Part shown: positions 44,469-53,796 of the stretch, in pieces
How positions within the stretch are numbered: the stretch's first letter is position 1
Layout: each line of letters starts with the position of its first letter
Assembly: GCF_010894405.1 (NCBI RefSeq)
Contig: NZ_JAAIYA010000004.1
Coordinates: forward strand, 124,001-188,000
DNA length: 64,000 nucleotides
Reading direction: 5' to 3'
Source: Pyxidicoccus caerfyrddinensis
Lineage (GTDB): Bacteria; Myxococcota; Myxococcia; Myxococcales; Myxococcaceae
Translations under genes and position numbers: made by a program
The notes under the pieces: generated by a model
The model's database searches: none
What the model saw: the letters and a program-made list of their open reading frames with translations, nothing else
Told to the model about the DNA's origin: nothing

Positions 44469-44998
44469 TCAGCTCTCTTCTGCATCCGTCGAGGGATGAC
44501 CGGTCCTGCGCATCGCGGCAACGACCCTCAGCACATCGTCCGTCGTACGGATACAGCGCTCCTGCGTGAGGGCCGTGTCCTCCAGCGTGGCGAACAGCTC
44601 GGGTGGGTAACCCTGAAAGAAGTCGATCGTCGCCGTGCACCGGAAGCGACGCGCCCAGCCCGCGCAGACCTCGTCCAGCGGGCGGCGAGCTCCCGCCCAC
44701 ATGCCTGCGCTTCGTGCTGGAGGAGGGCGCGACGGGCTCCTCCAGCCCGGACTGCCTCAGTAACGCGGACGCCATGTCCGGGAGGGCCGCGAGCTTGCGG
44801 TCCCAGCCACACTGCTCGCGCAGCACCTACAATGCGGGCGGATCGCCACTCGGCGGGCGCATGTGCCTCCAGTTCTCCCCCAGCGAGAGCTGGCGTCTCC
44901 AGTGCGTAGACCTTCTCCGCGACCAGCCTCCAAAGCACTGTTCCCAAGTCCCGAATGCCTCCTGCGGCCTGCTTCGGGAGAACGAACTCACGGAGCAC
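44469..44998 (-). pseudogene. Frameshifted gene overlapping the transmembrane TIR gene
   Basis: A GTG at 44998 overlaps the stop of the TIR gene upstream, as in a two-gene operon. The first frame (LREFVLPKQAAGGIRDLGTV; WRLVAEKVYALETPALAG) continues for ~55 codons. The protein-like reading then shifts frame (CGWDRKLAALPDMASALLRQ) and again (CTATIDFFQGYPPELFATLE; TTDDVLRVVAAMRRTG), ending at 44469. Each piece has coding composition, so this was a gene of about 175 residues broken by at least two frameshifts. I recognise no family. The IS66 remnant follows immediately. Confidence 0.5.
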
Positions 44999-47012
44999 TT
45001 GAGTTGATGTAGGAATAGTTCCAGATGAGCGCAGGCGGTCCGACGCGGCCCAGTGGAGTCAATCCACAGGGTGCATCCTCCGTATCGCCGGAAGCCCGCT
45101 TCAACTTCTGCAAGCGCTCCTCACAGCTGATGGCGGATGGGCGTGAGCCAGCAAAGACGGCTGTCACTGGCTCGCGCCATCGAGGCCGTCTCATACAAGT
45201 CGCGCCGTCCTCCGTCCACGCTGCCTCGAACTGCATTCCTGGGGTGACCGCTATTGTGCGTCCCCCCAGATTGTCGAAGAATTCAATCGCCGTTCCTTCT
45301 CGCGTATGGCTGCCCCCATTACCGCAGTAGTCTGCCCGAGCCATTCGTGTGCAGGCTTGGTGATGGTTTTTGAGGGAAATACCGTTGCGCTGTTGCCATG
45401 GTCTGTACCCCCAGCGCACGCACTTTGCGACAACACCGCTTACGCAAGCGAATGTAAAGTAGCCTAGTTTATCGATATGAGCGCCTGTCGTGTCCCATAT
45501 TCCAGCCACGGCGATTGCTCTTCGGTCCTGCATAGCATCAGACAGACAGGGGTTTTCCCATTCATCCCTGCCAGACCGCCTCATGAGAGCAGAGTACAGG
45601 ACAGTCTCTCCGGCCGGGTCGGCTGCGTCCAGTTCACTGCCGATTATGGCCAATTCCACTGCGGTCCCGTCCCTCAGCGTACCATGGAAGCGAGTATCAA
45701 CACTGAGTCCACGAAGGGTTGAGCCTATGAGGTCAATGTCGCCAAGCTGTACGCTGGTCACCTCAGAACCATGCAACTGCGTGCCTTGGATTCTTATACT
45801 CCCACGTCCGCCAAATTTTGCTCCCTGGCAGCTCGCCTGGATGTTGATAGAGGTTATGGCCGGCGGCTGGAGAATAGGGATGTCGTTACACCAGCCAGTC
45901 GCCTCTGGCATCCGCACCCTGATCATCGGATTCTTGAGGAGTTTCGCCCTGTCAGGATCGCACGACTTGAATGCGAAGTTCCCGTATTTATCTGTGCGGG
46001 TAACGCAGCTTGTGCCGACAAGTTGGACGTCGGCCCCAGCATGGGCATTGCCAGTGCTATCGTCCTTGATGGTTCCATAGAAAATCAGCGCAGGCGGCGG
46101 ACGAGGCTTGCGTCTCGTGTCTTGAGAGGGCTGCTTCTCCATCGGACTGGTCTTCCCGAGGCCAGAACCGACGGCCTTCTGGTGATGAGCCAGTTGCACA
46201 GACTCTTCTTCGCCCTCGACGCCAAGCGGCAACTCATCTCCTGGAGATTCTTTAGATTTTTCCGCCCGCCGTTGCTCGGCCAGAAAGCCATGCTCTCCAG
46301 CACCTGCTTCGGGATCTATGGGCATTATCTGGACAGATGCTTGTCTCGGTCCTTCTCCCGAAGGCTGTGCAGGCTTCTCCCTTTGAAAGCTGCCTGAATA
46401 TGCCAGCGCAACAAGAAGAAGGACAATCAATGGCAGTACCGCATATTTGTATATGTTGTCGCCACTGAACAGCCATCGGCTGCCACTGATTTTTCGGTCG
46501 ACACGAACATCAACGCCGCCACTGCGGTTCTCCGAGACTTGAGCGGTGGAGAGAAATGTTGAAGACTCAGTTGGAAGGACCAACCGGCGAACTCTGCGGA
46601 CTACGTCGAGCCACGCTTCGTCCTGGTTGCTCCATGTGCTAACGGGCTTCGCGTCCTTAGGGAGCACTTGGAGCTTTGCGAAGGGTGTCGTTCCAAAGTC
46701 GACGGGAGCGACAATGATCGGGATGACGCAAGCATCCCCGCGTTCGTGACGATCGAGCGCCAGCGCCAGTTCCTTCTCATAGCAGTAGTCGGATGCGACG
46801 AAGTTCGCGCTCACCACGAGGAGAACGATGTCTGCCTCAGCGAGGTGCTGGTTGATAACTGCGTCCCACTCACTGCCCGGAAGGATCTGACGGTCGTGCC
46901 ATGGAGCGATGAGTCCTTCACGCCGGAGTGGCGCAAGGTGCGCCTCAAGACGCATGCGGTGGAACTCGTCAGCGTGTGCATAGGAAATGAAGATCCGGGC
47001 GGGACGGTGCAT
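44988..47012 (-). CDS. Transmembrane TIR protein with Cys-rich ADYC ectodomain
   Basis: A 674-residue protein. Residues 5-145: TIR domain (RIFISYAHADEFHRM; WHDRQILPGSEWD; VVSANFVASDYCYEKELALA, likely catalytic Glu 81; LPKDAKPVSTWSNQDEAWLD). Residues 190-206: one helix (AVLPLIVLLLVALAYSG) with basic residues before it, so the TIR side is cytoplasmic. Then a Pro/Lys/Glu linker, a carboxypeptidase-regulatory-like beta unit (GTIKDDSTGNAHAGADVQLV) and a C-terminal domain with CTRMARADYCGNGGSHTREG, an ADYC-type motif known to me from exported myxobacterial proteins. The exported part has about a dozen Cys, the TIR part two. AGGGGA precedes the ATG at 47012. GC is much lower than its neighbours, a sign of transfer. 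Confidence 0.85.
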   Translation of the reverse strand: MHRPARIFISYAHADEFHRMRLEAHLAPLRREGLIAPWHDRQILPGSEWDAVINQHLAEADIVLLVVSANFVASDYCYEKELALALDRHERGDACVIPIIVAPVDFGTTPFAKLQVLPKDAKPVSTWSNQDEAWLDVVRRVRRLVLPTESSTFLSTAQVSENRSGGVDVRVDRKISGSRWLFSGDNIYKYAVLPLIVLLLVALAYSGSFQREKPAQPSGEGPRQASVQIMPIDPEAGAGEHGFLAEQRRAEKSKESPGDELPLGVEGEEESVQLAHHQKAVGSGLGKTSPMEKQPSQDTRRKPRPPPALIFYGTIKDDSTGNAHAGADVQLVGTSCVTRTDKYGNFAFKSCDPDRAKLLKNPMIRVRMPEATGWCNDIPILQPPAITSINIQASCQGAKFGGRGSIRIQGTQLHGSEVTSVQLGDIDLIGSTLRGLSVDTRFHGTLRDGTAVELAIIGSELDAADPAGETVLYSALMRRSGRDEWENPCLSDAMQDRRAIAVAGIWDTTGAHIDKLGYFTFACVSGVVAKCVRWGYRPWQQRNGISLKNHHQACTRMARADYCGNGGSHTREGTAIEFFDNLGGRTIAVTPGMQFEAAWTEDGATCMRRPRWREPVTAVFAGSRPSAISCEERLQKLKRASGDTEDAPCGLTPLGRVGPPALIWNYSYINSSAP

Positions 47013-47628
47013 CAAGAATTCCCCTGGCTGCTCTCACTCGTGGATCATAGAACGGATGGAGGCCCTGTTGCGCGAGCATAGAACAAATAGGACCTTTGTC
47101 CTCGGTCATGCCTCCCGACATGCTCATACCTACCGAATTGGTCCGCCTCAAGCCGGCTGAGGACAAGGCACGTTATCCTTCTCACCCCAGCACCTGAAAG
47201 CGAGGAGCCCGAGTACGCCAAGCTGGACCGCTGAATGGATGAGTTGCTGGTCAAGGCCGTGCACATGCAAGCCGTCATGCCCTGCCCTACGGGCGCGCGG
47301 CCGTGTCCGACAGGCTCGAGGCAGGGCCCTACCAGGACACGACGGCGGTGGAGGTCTGGGCCCCATCCCGAAGCGGCTGGTTCCGGGGATCCCGCTCGCG
47401 ACGGGCCGCACGGGCCATTACGTGGTGCGCCTGGGAGCCTGCCGATTCCTCGTGGTGGGCAACTCTCGCCTCACTCCGGACAGCGCCCCGGAGACCACCT
47501 CGGAGGTGTAGCGCCCTGTCTCCTGACAGAGGGGGCTCCATCTCAGCCGATAGTCGGGACGGCTGAAGACCGCCCCGTGGATTCGAAGTGCGCAGGGAAA
47601 TGGGTACGGCAGCCCGGTGGTGGTCGCG
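47013..47628. other. Gap right of the TIR gene with a possible remnant
   Basis: About 600 bases without an intact gene. Plus-strand codons at about 47360-47511 read PIPKRLVPGIPLATGRTGHY then VVRLGACRFLVVGNSRLTPD, which is protein-like. A matching upstream piece (SDRLEAGPYQDTTAVEVW, ~47304) is in another frame, so a frameshifted remnant is likely. The remainder shows nothing recognisable. Confidence 0.4.
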
Positions 47629-48567
47629 CTATTCGCGAGTCATCGCTCTCACAAAGCGAGCACCAGCAGCGCGCGGCGGTAGTACGCGCCGCGCTCGGGG
47701 CGGTGGATGAGGCGGCCGTTGGCCTCGCCATTGATGCAACGGACCACTTCGTAGGTGTTCGCCTGCGTGAGGTATGGAGACAGACGTCTGGTGCTGGCGT
47801 ACCTGCGTCCAGTCTCCCGCGAGGAAGAGGTTGGGCACGGGCGTGGCCTGCACCGGACGGCGTGACATGGCGCCAGGCAGCGGCTGCACCTGGTGCTTCG
47901 GGTGCTTGAGCACCACCGACTTGCGCACCTGGGCGTCGCGGATCTCGGGCACCACCTTCGCCAGCGAGTCGAGCACCCGCAGCACCAGCGCCTCGTCCGA
48001 AGCGAAGAGCAGCCCGTCCGCGGGAGAGACGATGACGGACAGGCGGCTGCCTTCGGACGTCGGATAGGCATTGCGCGACTGGTCCTGGTAGACGCAGGCC
48101 TCGCTGCGTCCCACGAGGACGAAGCACTCGTGCGTCACCACCTCGTGGTCGAGCCAGAGCTGAACGGAGATGGCCGGCGCCACGGGCAGGTCGGCGAGGT
48201 CCGCGAAGAGCGGCTCCGAGCGGAGCGGCTCGGGCGTCTTCATCAGCGAGCGCTTCGGGTTGATGATGAAGACGGCCTCGGCGGGGCCTTCCGTGTCCTG
48301 GAGCTGGAGCTGCTCCATCCAGAAGAGGACCAGGTCGTAAGGCTCGCCGATACTGGCCAGCAGCGCCTTGAACTCGGAGTAGGCGCCGAGGAACAGGTGG
48401 AGTCCCTGCTCGACCTGGTCGCCGTCGGCGTCGCGGTACGTGGAGGCTCGGCCGCCGAGATAGGGCAGCCCCTCCACCACCGTCACCGCCCAGCCCGCGT
48501 CCACCAGCAGCTTTGCGCAGGTGAGGCCCGCCAGTCCGCCGCCCGCGATGACCGCCCGCCCGCGCAT
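47629..48567 (-). pseudogene. Phytoene-desaturase-like FAD oxidoreductase with internal deletion
   Basis: N-terminus VIAGGGLAGLTCAKLLVDAG, the FAD site of carotenoid desaturase/amine-oxidase-like proteins, then VEGLPYLGGRAS and GLHLFLGAYSEFKALLASIG. The later part AISVQLWLD, VYQDQSRNAYPTSEGSRLSV and PVPNLFLAGDWTQ is also typical. The section that should lie between INPKRSLMKTPEP and PLFADLADLPV, about 150 residues in relatives, is missing. Beyond the GDWTQ motif the frame changes; the better C-terminus continues in another frame to a stop at 47649. With a large internal deletion and a frameshift it is very probably inactive. It would once have acted on a polyene such as phytoene or a related isoprenoid. 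Confidence 0.6.
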
Positions 48568-48749
48568 GTCCCCTGCCCTCCTGCCCGGCCAGCCCGAAGG
48601 GGTGGCCGCTCCGCCCCGTGCTCACGGCATAGGGAAGGACGAAGGTGAGGCAGGCACTGTCGGCTGGCACGTCATCGCGCCCGGTGAGCGAGCAGGACAG
48701 CGGGCAGCCCGGCTGGCCGTCCGTTGAAACACGGCGAGCGCGTGACATG

Positions 48750-48782
48750 AAAAAGGAGCCGGGCCCTCGAGGACCCGGCTCC
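48750..48782 (-). terminator. Rho-independent terminator of the helicase gene
   Basis: On the minus strand: a 9-bp GC stem (GGAGCCGGG and CCCGGCTCC, outer arms 48755-48763 and 48774-48782) whose loop contains the self-complementary CCTCGAGG, followed by TTTTT (48750-48754). It lies 56 bases after the helicase stop. A textbook intrinsic terminator, rare in this GC-rich window. Confidence 0.85.
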
Positions 48783-48837
48783 TGGTGAATCAGGACCGCA
48801 CTGTCGCGGCGCCGGAGCTCATGGGCCCCGGCTCAAA

Positions 48838-50355
48838 TCAGAACCACTTCGGCGAAGGACGCGCCGGACGCGGAGCAGCCTCGGGAGCCTTCCCCGCGGC
48901 CTGCGCCGCGGGAGCGGCCGGACGACGGTGCTCGGACGGGCCACGCGACACGGCGACGTTGCCACGGCCTCCGCCGCCACCGCCCTGCGCGGAACGTCCG
49001 CCCTCGGAGCGACCCTCACCCCGGCCACCACCACCCCTGCCGCCACGGCTGCGGCGCGACGGACCGGAGGGATGACCACCCCCGCCACCACCACCGCCAT
49101 TGCCGGAGGCGCGGGCTTGGGACTGACCCCGTCCCCCGCCACGGCCCCCGCCCCTGTTGCCAGCCGGGGCGCGGTCAGGCTCGGCCGGAGCCGAGTAGTC
49201 CGCGGGGCGCGGCCCGGAGCGGCCGGCGCGGTACGGATGGTCCTCCACCACGGGCACGCTGCGGCGGATGGTGCGCTCGATGTCACGCAGGTACGCGCGC
49301 TCCTCGCCATCGCAGAACGACACGGCGATGCCGCTGGCGCCCGCGCGGCCGGTGCGGCCGATGCGGTGCACGTACTGCTCGGGCACGTTGGGCAGGTCGT
49401 AGTTGATGACGTGGCTCAGCCCGTCGATGTCGATGCCGCGCGCGGCGATGTCCGTCGCCACCAGCACGCGGAGCGAGCCGGCGCGGAAGTCGTCCAGCGC
49501 GCGCTCACGGGCGTTCTGGCTCTTGTTGCCGTGGATGGCCGCGGCCTGCACGCCCGCGCCCTCCAGCTGCTTCGCCACGCGGTTGGCGCCGTGCTTCGTG
49601 CGCGTGAAGACGAGCGCACGGGCGATGCGGCCCTCCTTCAACAGGTGCGTCAGCAGGCCGCGCTTCTGCTCGCGCTCCACGAAGTACACCTGCTGGCTCA
49701 CCGTCTCCGCGGTGCTGGAGACCGGCGTCACCTCCACCCGGATGGGGTCGGTGAGGATGTTGCGCGACAGGTCCACGATCTCGGGCGGCATCGTGGCGCT
49801 GAAGAAGAGCGTCTGCCGCTTCTGGGGCAGCACCTTGATGACCTTGCGCACGTCATGGATGAAGCCCATGTCGAGCATGCGGTCCGCCTCGTCGAGTACG
49901 AACACCTCGAGCGAGCGCAGGGACACGAAGCCCTGGTCCATCAAGTCCAACAGGCGGCCCGGCGTGGCGACCAGCACGTCCACGCCGCTGCGCAGCGCCT
50001 GCACCTGGGGATTCTGGCCCACGCCGCCGAAGATGACGGCATGGCGCAGGGGGAGGTTCTTGCCGTACGTGGCGAAGCTCTCACCCACCTGTCCCGCCAG
50101 CTCGCGGGTGGGGGTGAGCACGAGGCAACGCACCGGCCGCGCGCCGCCCGCGGGCGCCTTGGCGGACAGCCGCTGGAGGATGGGGAGCGCGAAGGCGGCC
50201 GTCTTGCCGGTGCCCGTCTGCGCCACGCCGAGCACGTCCCGGCCGGCCAGCGCCTGGGGAATGGCCTTCGCCTGGATGGGCGTAGGCGTCGTGTAACCCT
50301 CCGCCTTGACGGCGCGCAGGAGGGTCTCGTGAAGCTGGAGTTCGTCGAAAGTCAT
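48838..50355 (-). CDS. DEAD-box ATP-dependent RNA helicase, RhlE-like
   Basis: A 505-residue helicase. Motifs in order: Q ([14 protein letters not shown]), I ([11 protein letters not shown]), Ia (PTRELAGQ), Ib (TPGRL), II (DEAD in [11 protein letters not shown]), III (SAT in [11 protein letters not shown]), IV (ALVFTRTK), V ([11 protein letters not shown]) and VI ([10 protein letters not shown]). From ~385 a long low-complexity tail rich in Gly and Arg (RGG-type) ends in SPKWF; it would bind RNA. AGGA lies ahead of the ATG at 50355. The 340-base leader is unusually long, as for cold-shock-controlled helicases. Role: ribosome assembly or RNA turnover, especially in the cold. The much longer open frame extending upstream is not coding. 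Confidence 0.93.
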   Translation of the reverse strand: MTFDELQLHETLLRAVKAEGYTTPTPIQAKAIPQALAGRDVLGVAQTGTGKTAAFALPILQRLSAKAPAGGARPVRCLVLTPTRELAGQVGESFATYGKNLPLRHAVIFGGVGQNPQVQALRSGVDVLVATPGRLLDLMDQGFVSLRSLEVFVLDEADRMLDMGFIHDVRKVIKVLPQKRQTLFFSATMPPEIVDLSRNILTDPIRVEVTPVSSTAETVSQQVYFVEREQKRGLLTHLLKEGRIARALVFTRTKHGANRVAKQLEGAGVQAAAIHGNKSQNARERALDDFRAGSLRVLVATDIAARGIDIDGLSHVINYDLPNVPEQYVHRIGRTGRAGASGIAVSFCDGEERAYLRDIERTIRRSVPVVEDHPYRAGRSGPRPADYSAPAEPDRAPAGNRGGGRGGGRGQSQARASGNGGGGGGGGHPSGPSRRSRGGRGGGGRGEGRSEGGRSAQGGGGGGRGNVAVSRGPSEHRRPAAPAAQAAGKAPEAAPRPARPSPKWF

Positions 50356-50697
50356 GTCGTCCTGGTGAAGCGGTGAGCCCGCCTCCTCAGAGAGTGAGGA
50401 GGCCCGCGCAGCGCGCCCATCCGGTCTCATGCCGTGGGCGCCTGGCGGTGCGCGGTCAGACCCATGTGGCCGAACCGCTTTGGGAACGTGGTGGAACAGG
50501 AGGGCCCCCCCACCCATTCCGGAACTACGGCGCGGACCCTGCCCGCTAACGGCGCGAAAGTCCCGTGAAATCAACGCCTTGCCGCACGTTTTCACGGTAT
50601 CCCGTGCTTGCAGGACAGGGCCCTGCCCGCCTGTCTGCTGTCTAAACACGAAAGACGGCGAATGCTCGCGGGTTTGGTGGGCTGGTAGGAGGGGCCC
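50356..50697. other. Divergent region; long 5' leader of the helicase
   Basis: About 340 bases between divergent starts, without a gene. On the minus strand it would be the helicase leader. A stretch near 50625-50660 (gtctaaacacgaaagacggcg) is AT-richer and may hold the promoters. Long structured leaders are typical of cold-inducible RNA helicases; not proven here. Confidence 0.4.
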
Positions 50698-51474
50698 GTG
50701 AGTCACCGCGTCGTCGTCACCGAGGACCCCGAGGGCCTGCGCACCCTGCGCTTCGAGGAGGGAGGCGCGCGCCAGAGCGTGGTGTGGCCCGGTGAGCCGC
50801 TGCGGCTGGAGGCCGCCTACACCCGCGCGTCCATGGTGGGCCTGGCCTTCGTGCCAAAACCGGAGCGCATCCTCGTCGTGGGCCTGGGCGGCGGCGCGGT
50901 TCCGATGTTCCTGCGCGCCGTGCTCCCCGAGGCGCGCATCGACGCGGTGGAGGTGGAGCCCGACGTGGTGGAGGCGGCGAAGCTCTACTGCGGCTTCGAG
51001 GAGGACGACTGCCTGCGCGCGCACGTGGCGGATGGGCGTGAGTTCATCGAGTCCTCCGGGCCGCCCTACTCGCTCATCTTCCTGGATGCCTATGGCCCCG
51101 ACAGCATCCCCGGGCACCTGGCGACGCGGGAGTTCCTCGGGGCCGCGCGGGCGCGGCTGACGCCGGACGGCGCGGCGGTGGGCAACGTGTGGGAGTCGGT
51201 GTCCAACCCGCTCTTCGACTCCATGCTCCGCACGTGGCAGGTGAGCTTCCAGCAGCTCCACCGGTTCGACGTGGAGACAACGACGAACCGCATCCTCGTG
51301 GGGCTCCCGCGCGCGGAGCCCTGCTCACGCGCGTCACTGATGGCGAGCGCCCGGGAGGTGCAGCACGACCGGCGCCTGCCTTTCGAGCTGGCGCCACTGG
51401 TCGCGAAAGGCTACCAGCCCGTGCCTCGACGGCTGAAACACGGGCAGGTGCTGACGGACGCGGAGTCGCGCTGA
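50698..51474 (+). CDS. Spermidine-synthase-like methyltransferase-fold protein
   Basis: A 258-residue protein of the spermidine synthase superfamily. The SAM/dcSAM motif is [21 protein letters not shown] near residue 55, followed by [17 protein letters not shown] and HVADGREFI, then [17 protein letters not shown]. The region after the Asp motif lacks the full spermidine-synthase polyamine pocket, so the substrate is open. GTG start. Its TGA directly abuts the stop of the convergent carbonic anhydrase gene, leaving no intergenic base. Confidence 0.82.
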   Translation: MSHRVVVTEDPEGLRTLRFEEGGARQSVVWPGEPLRLEAAYTRASMVGLAFVPKPERILVVGLGGGAVPMFLRAVLPEARIDAVEVEPDVVEAAKLYCGFEEDDCLRAHVADGREFIESSGPPYSLIFLDAYGPDSIPGHLATREFLGAARARLTPDGAAVGNVWESVSNPLFDSMLRTWQVSFQQLHRFDVETTTNRILVGLPRAEPCSRASLMASAREVQHDRRLPFELAPLVAKGYQPVPRRLKHGQVLTDAESR

Positions 51475-52305
51475 CTACCGCGAGGCGGTGTGCAGGTAGA
51501 CGGTGCGCCCGTTGAGCGGCTGGAGCGAGCGGCTGTTGGGGTTGAGGTACGGCAGGCGCTGGAAGGCGGCGATCTGCGCGTCGGACATCTCGATGGGCTT
51601 CGTCATCACGAACCACTCGACGCCCTCGGTGCACGGCGGCGTGGTCAGCGAGCCCTGGTACTGGAAGTAGGCCTGCTCCCGCGGCAGCAGCGCGGCCGCG
51701 TTGATGAAGCCGTGCTCCAGATCACTGTGCGCGCCCGGGTCATGCGGCAGATGGCTGAAGGCGGCGTCCAGCACGCGGTTGGGCTCGCCCTCCTTGATGA
51801 AGACGCCCACCACCACCACGCCACCGTTGCTGTCCTTGTGGACCAGGTGCATCTCGAGCGGGAAGCGCTTGCCGTCCTCGGTGTGCTCGCTGGGGGTGTG
51901 GAAGTGGAACTGAGCCAGCGTGTACTCGCGGCCATTCACGCGCACGGAGCTGCCCGCGTCGTACGTGAACTCCACGGTGTGGCCGTTGTTGACCATGTGC
52001 ACGTGGCTGGGCCGGTACTGGAAGTACGGCGCCAGGTGCGTGTCCGGGATGGCGCCCCGCGTCTCCAGGGCGATGGGCGTCTCCGAATGGCCCTGCGCGC
52101 AGGCGGACGCCCCCGGCAACTCTCCCCAGTGCTCGGGGCCGATGGACTCGATGTAGCCCCAGTGCTGCGTCTCGCCCTCGGCGGTCGGCGCGGGGCTCGC
52201 GGACCACGGGCGCGCCTCATCCGCGAACGCGGGCGCGGTGAAGAGCAGGGAGAAAGCCAACGCCTGACCAAGACTCTGAGCTGCGGGACGAAGCCGAAGG
52301 TGCAT
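51475..52305 (-). CDS. Alpha-class carbonic anhydrase, exported
   Basis: A 276-residue enzyme. Signal peptide (LAFSLLFTAPAFA), then the alpha-carbonic-anhydrase fold: HWGYIESIGPEHWGEL, FTYDAGSSVRVNGREYTLAQ, zinc ligands in FHFHTPSEH and MHLVHKD, and C-terminal YQGSLTTPPCTEGVEWFVMT. Two Cys (SACAQGHSETPI and PPCTEG) can form the usual disulphide. It interconverts CO2 and bicarbonate in the periplasm. AAGGA precedes the ATG. Length is typical for bacterial members. Confidence 0.93.
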   Translation of the reverse strand: MHLRLRPAAQSLGQALAFSLLFTAPAFADEARPWSASPAPTAEGETQHWGYIESIGPEHWGELPGASACAQGHSETPIALETRGAIPDTHLAPYFQYRPSHVHMVNNGHTVEFTYDAGSSVRVNGREYTLAQFHFHTPSEHTEDGKRFPLEMHLVHKDSNGGVVVVGVFIKEGEPNRVLDAAFSHLPHDPGAHSDLEHGFINAAALLPREQAYFQYQGSLTTPPCTEGVEWFVMTKPIEMSDAQIAAFQRLPYLNPNSRSLQPLNGRTVYLHTASR

Positions 52306-52415
52306 GGGGAGTCCTTTCGGCTGCGCCTAGTAATCTCCGCATTCAGCGGATTCAACGCTATTTGCGCGAAGCCCATCTTCGCTCCAGAACGGGCAGGCGC
52401 GCTAATCTGGAGGCA

Positions 52416-53135
52416 ATGGCCATCCAGCGCTCCATCCTGCTCATCGCGGACATCGGCGGGTACACCCGCTTCATGCGGACCCACCGCATGTCGCTCGCAC
52501 ACGCGCAGGAGATGGTGGCGTCGCTGCTCGAGGCCGTCATCGACGCGTCCAGGCCGCTCAAGCTGGCGAAGCTGGAGGGAGATGCCGCGTTCCTCTACGT
52601 CCCGCTCGAGAGCGACGCGCAGCTCAGCTCCGTCGGGCAGGCGGTGGCGGACATCCGCCGCGCGTTCCTTGCCCGGCAGCAGGAAATCGCAACCAACCGG
52701 CTGTGCTCCTGCCACGGGTGCGTGGAAGTCGACAACCTCGACCTCAAGTTCGTCGCCCACGTGGGAGAGGTCGCCTTCCAGAAGGTGAAGCGCCACACGG
52801 AGCTGGCGGGCGTGGACGTCATCCTCGTGCACCGCATGTTGAAGAACGAGGTGCCCATCCGGGAGTACCTGCTGATGACCGACGAGCTGCTGCGGAACCT
52901 GGAGCCCGCCCTCGGCCGGTCCGCGCAGGCCCTCCTTCACGACTTCGAGGGCATCGGCCCGACGCAGACGCACTACCTCGACCTCACGCAGACGGCCGCC
53001 GACCTGCCACCCGCCCAGCGCAAGAGCCTGGCCGCGCGCTGGTGGGAGCGAATCGTGATGAACGCGAAGGTGCTTCCCTACTACCTCGGGCTGAAGGAGC
53101 CCTGCCGGGACTTCCACAACGTCGAGAAGAGCTGA
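52416..53135 (+). CDS. DUF2652 protein (nucleotide-cyclase-like fold)
   Basis: A 239-residue soluble protein. SILLIADIGGYTRFMRTHRM and AKLEGDAAFLYVP recall the metal-binding strands of class III cyclases, which is how DUF2652 members look; the second metal Asp is replaced (EGDAAF). The middle part has Cys in LCSCHGCVEVDNLDLKF. C-terminal EHTELAGVDVILVHRMLKN-like sequence is the conserved DUF2652 core. Whether it is an active cyclase cannot be told. GGAGG lies very close to the ATG; the longer upstream frame is unlikely. Confidence 0.75.
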   Translation: MAIQRSILLIADIGGYTRFMRTHRMSLAHAQEMVASLLEAVIDASRPLKLAKLEGDAAFLYVPLESDAQLSSVGQAVADIRRAFLARQQEIATNRLCSCHGCVEVDNLDLKFVAHVGEVAFQKVKRHTELAGVDVILVHRMLKNEVPIREYLLMTDELLRNLEPALGRSAQALLHDFEGIGPTQTHYLDLTQTAADLPPAQRKSLAARWWERIVMNAKVLPYYLGLKEPCRDFHNVEKS

Positions 53136-53157
53136 AGGCCCGCCCTTCACGCTTCGG

Positions 53158-53796
53158 TCAGGGCGCGTGTCCGCCCGCGAGGAGCTGGGCCTCGTGCATG
53201 GCCTCGCTCATCTCGAAGTAGGGAATCTTGGGCTCCCGGTCGAGCAGGCGCGCGTACTGCGCGAGGGCGCCGCGGTGGTGCGCCGTGTGGTCAATCATGA
53301 TCTCCAGCGCCTCCTGCGGCGTCCGGAGGCGGATGGGGTTCTCCGGGAGCGGTAGCAGCAGCTCCTCCCGGGAGAGCTGGCCATACAGCTCCGCGGCCAG
53401 GTCCATCGTCTCGTCGAAGGCGCGGAGCGCGAAGGCCAGCGGGCTCTCCGTGTCGCTTCCACCCGACAGGTTCTCGTTGGAGACCTTCGTCCACTCCATG
53501 CTGGTGAAGCCCGGGCCCAGCCCGAGCCAGGCCTGCCCCTCGCCCCGGCGGCTCTTCCACTCCCGCCCCTTGAAGCGCTCCATGGCCGGGAAGACGCCCG
53601 CGAGGAACAGCTCCAACCCCGCGGTGACGTGGTGGACGTGGCCCACCACGCTCAGCATCCCCGGACGGGGCTGGAAGGCGGCATCCTGTTCCTGGAAGGC
53701 CTGGAGGGTTCGGCGGAAGAACTGCTTGTGCGCGCGGATGCGCACGGGGGACTCCAGCTCCGGCGGAGGGGCTGCATCAGGGGTGTGAGCGGTCAT
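53158..53796 (-). CDS. DinB-family protein
   Basis: About 212 residues with the DinB/YfiT four-helix bundle: an N-terminal helix with VGHVHHVTAGLELFLAGVFP (first His ligand) and IMIDHTAHHRGALAQYARLLD (the other His pair) near the C-terminus. Such proteins bind a divalent metal and often act as thiol-dependent transferases in detoxification; the substrate is unknown. An in-frame ATG at 53802 is an alternative start. Convergent with the DUF2652 gene. Confidence 0.82.
   Translation of the reverse strand: MTAHTPDAAPPPELESPVRIRAHKQFFRRTLQAFQEQDAAFQPRPGMLSVVGHVHHVTAGLELFLAGVFPAMERFKGREWKSRRGEGQAWLGLGPGFTSMEWTKVSNENLSGGSDTESPLAFALRAFDETMDLAAELYGQLSREELLLPLPENPIRLRTPQEALEIMIDHTAHHRGALAQYARLLDREPKIPYFEMSEAMHEAQLLAGGHAP

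Noticed and set aside
50400-51261. N-terminal extension of the RNA helicase
   Set aside because: The open frame extends upstream through the divergent methyltransferase, but the DEAD-box protein has a clear start and ribosome site at 50355.
40900-53135. Pycsar or CBASS system using the TIR proteins
   Set aside because: No CD-NTase or classic Pycsar cyclase is next to them. The cyclase-like DUF2652 gene at 52416 is 5-11 kb away, past unrelated genes, and seems to lack a metal-binding Asp.
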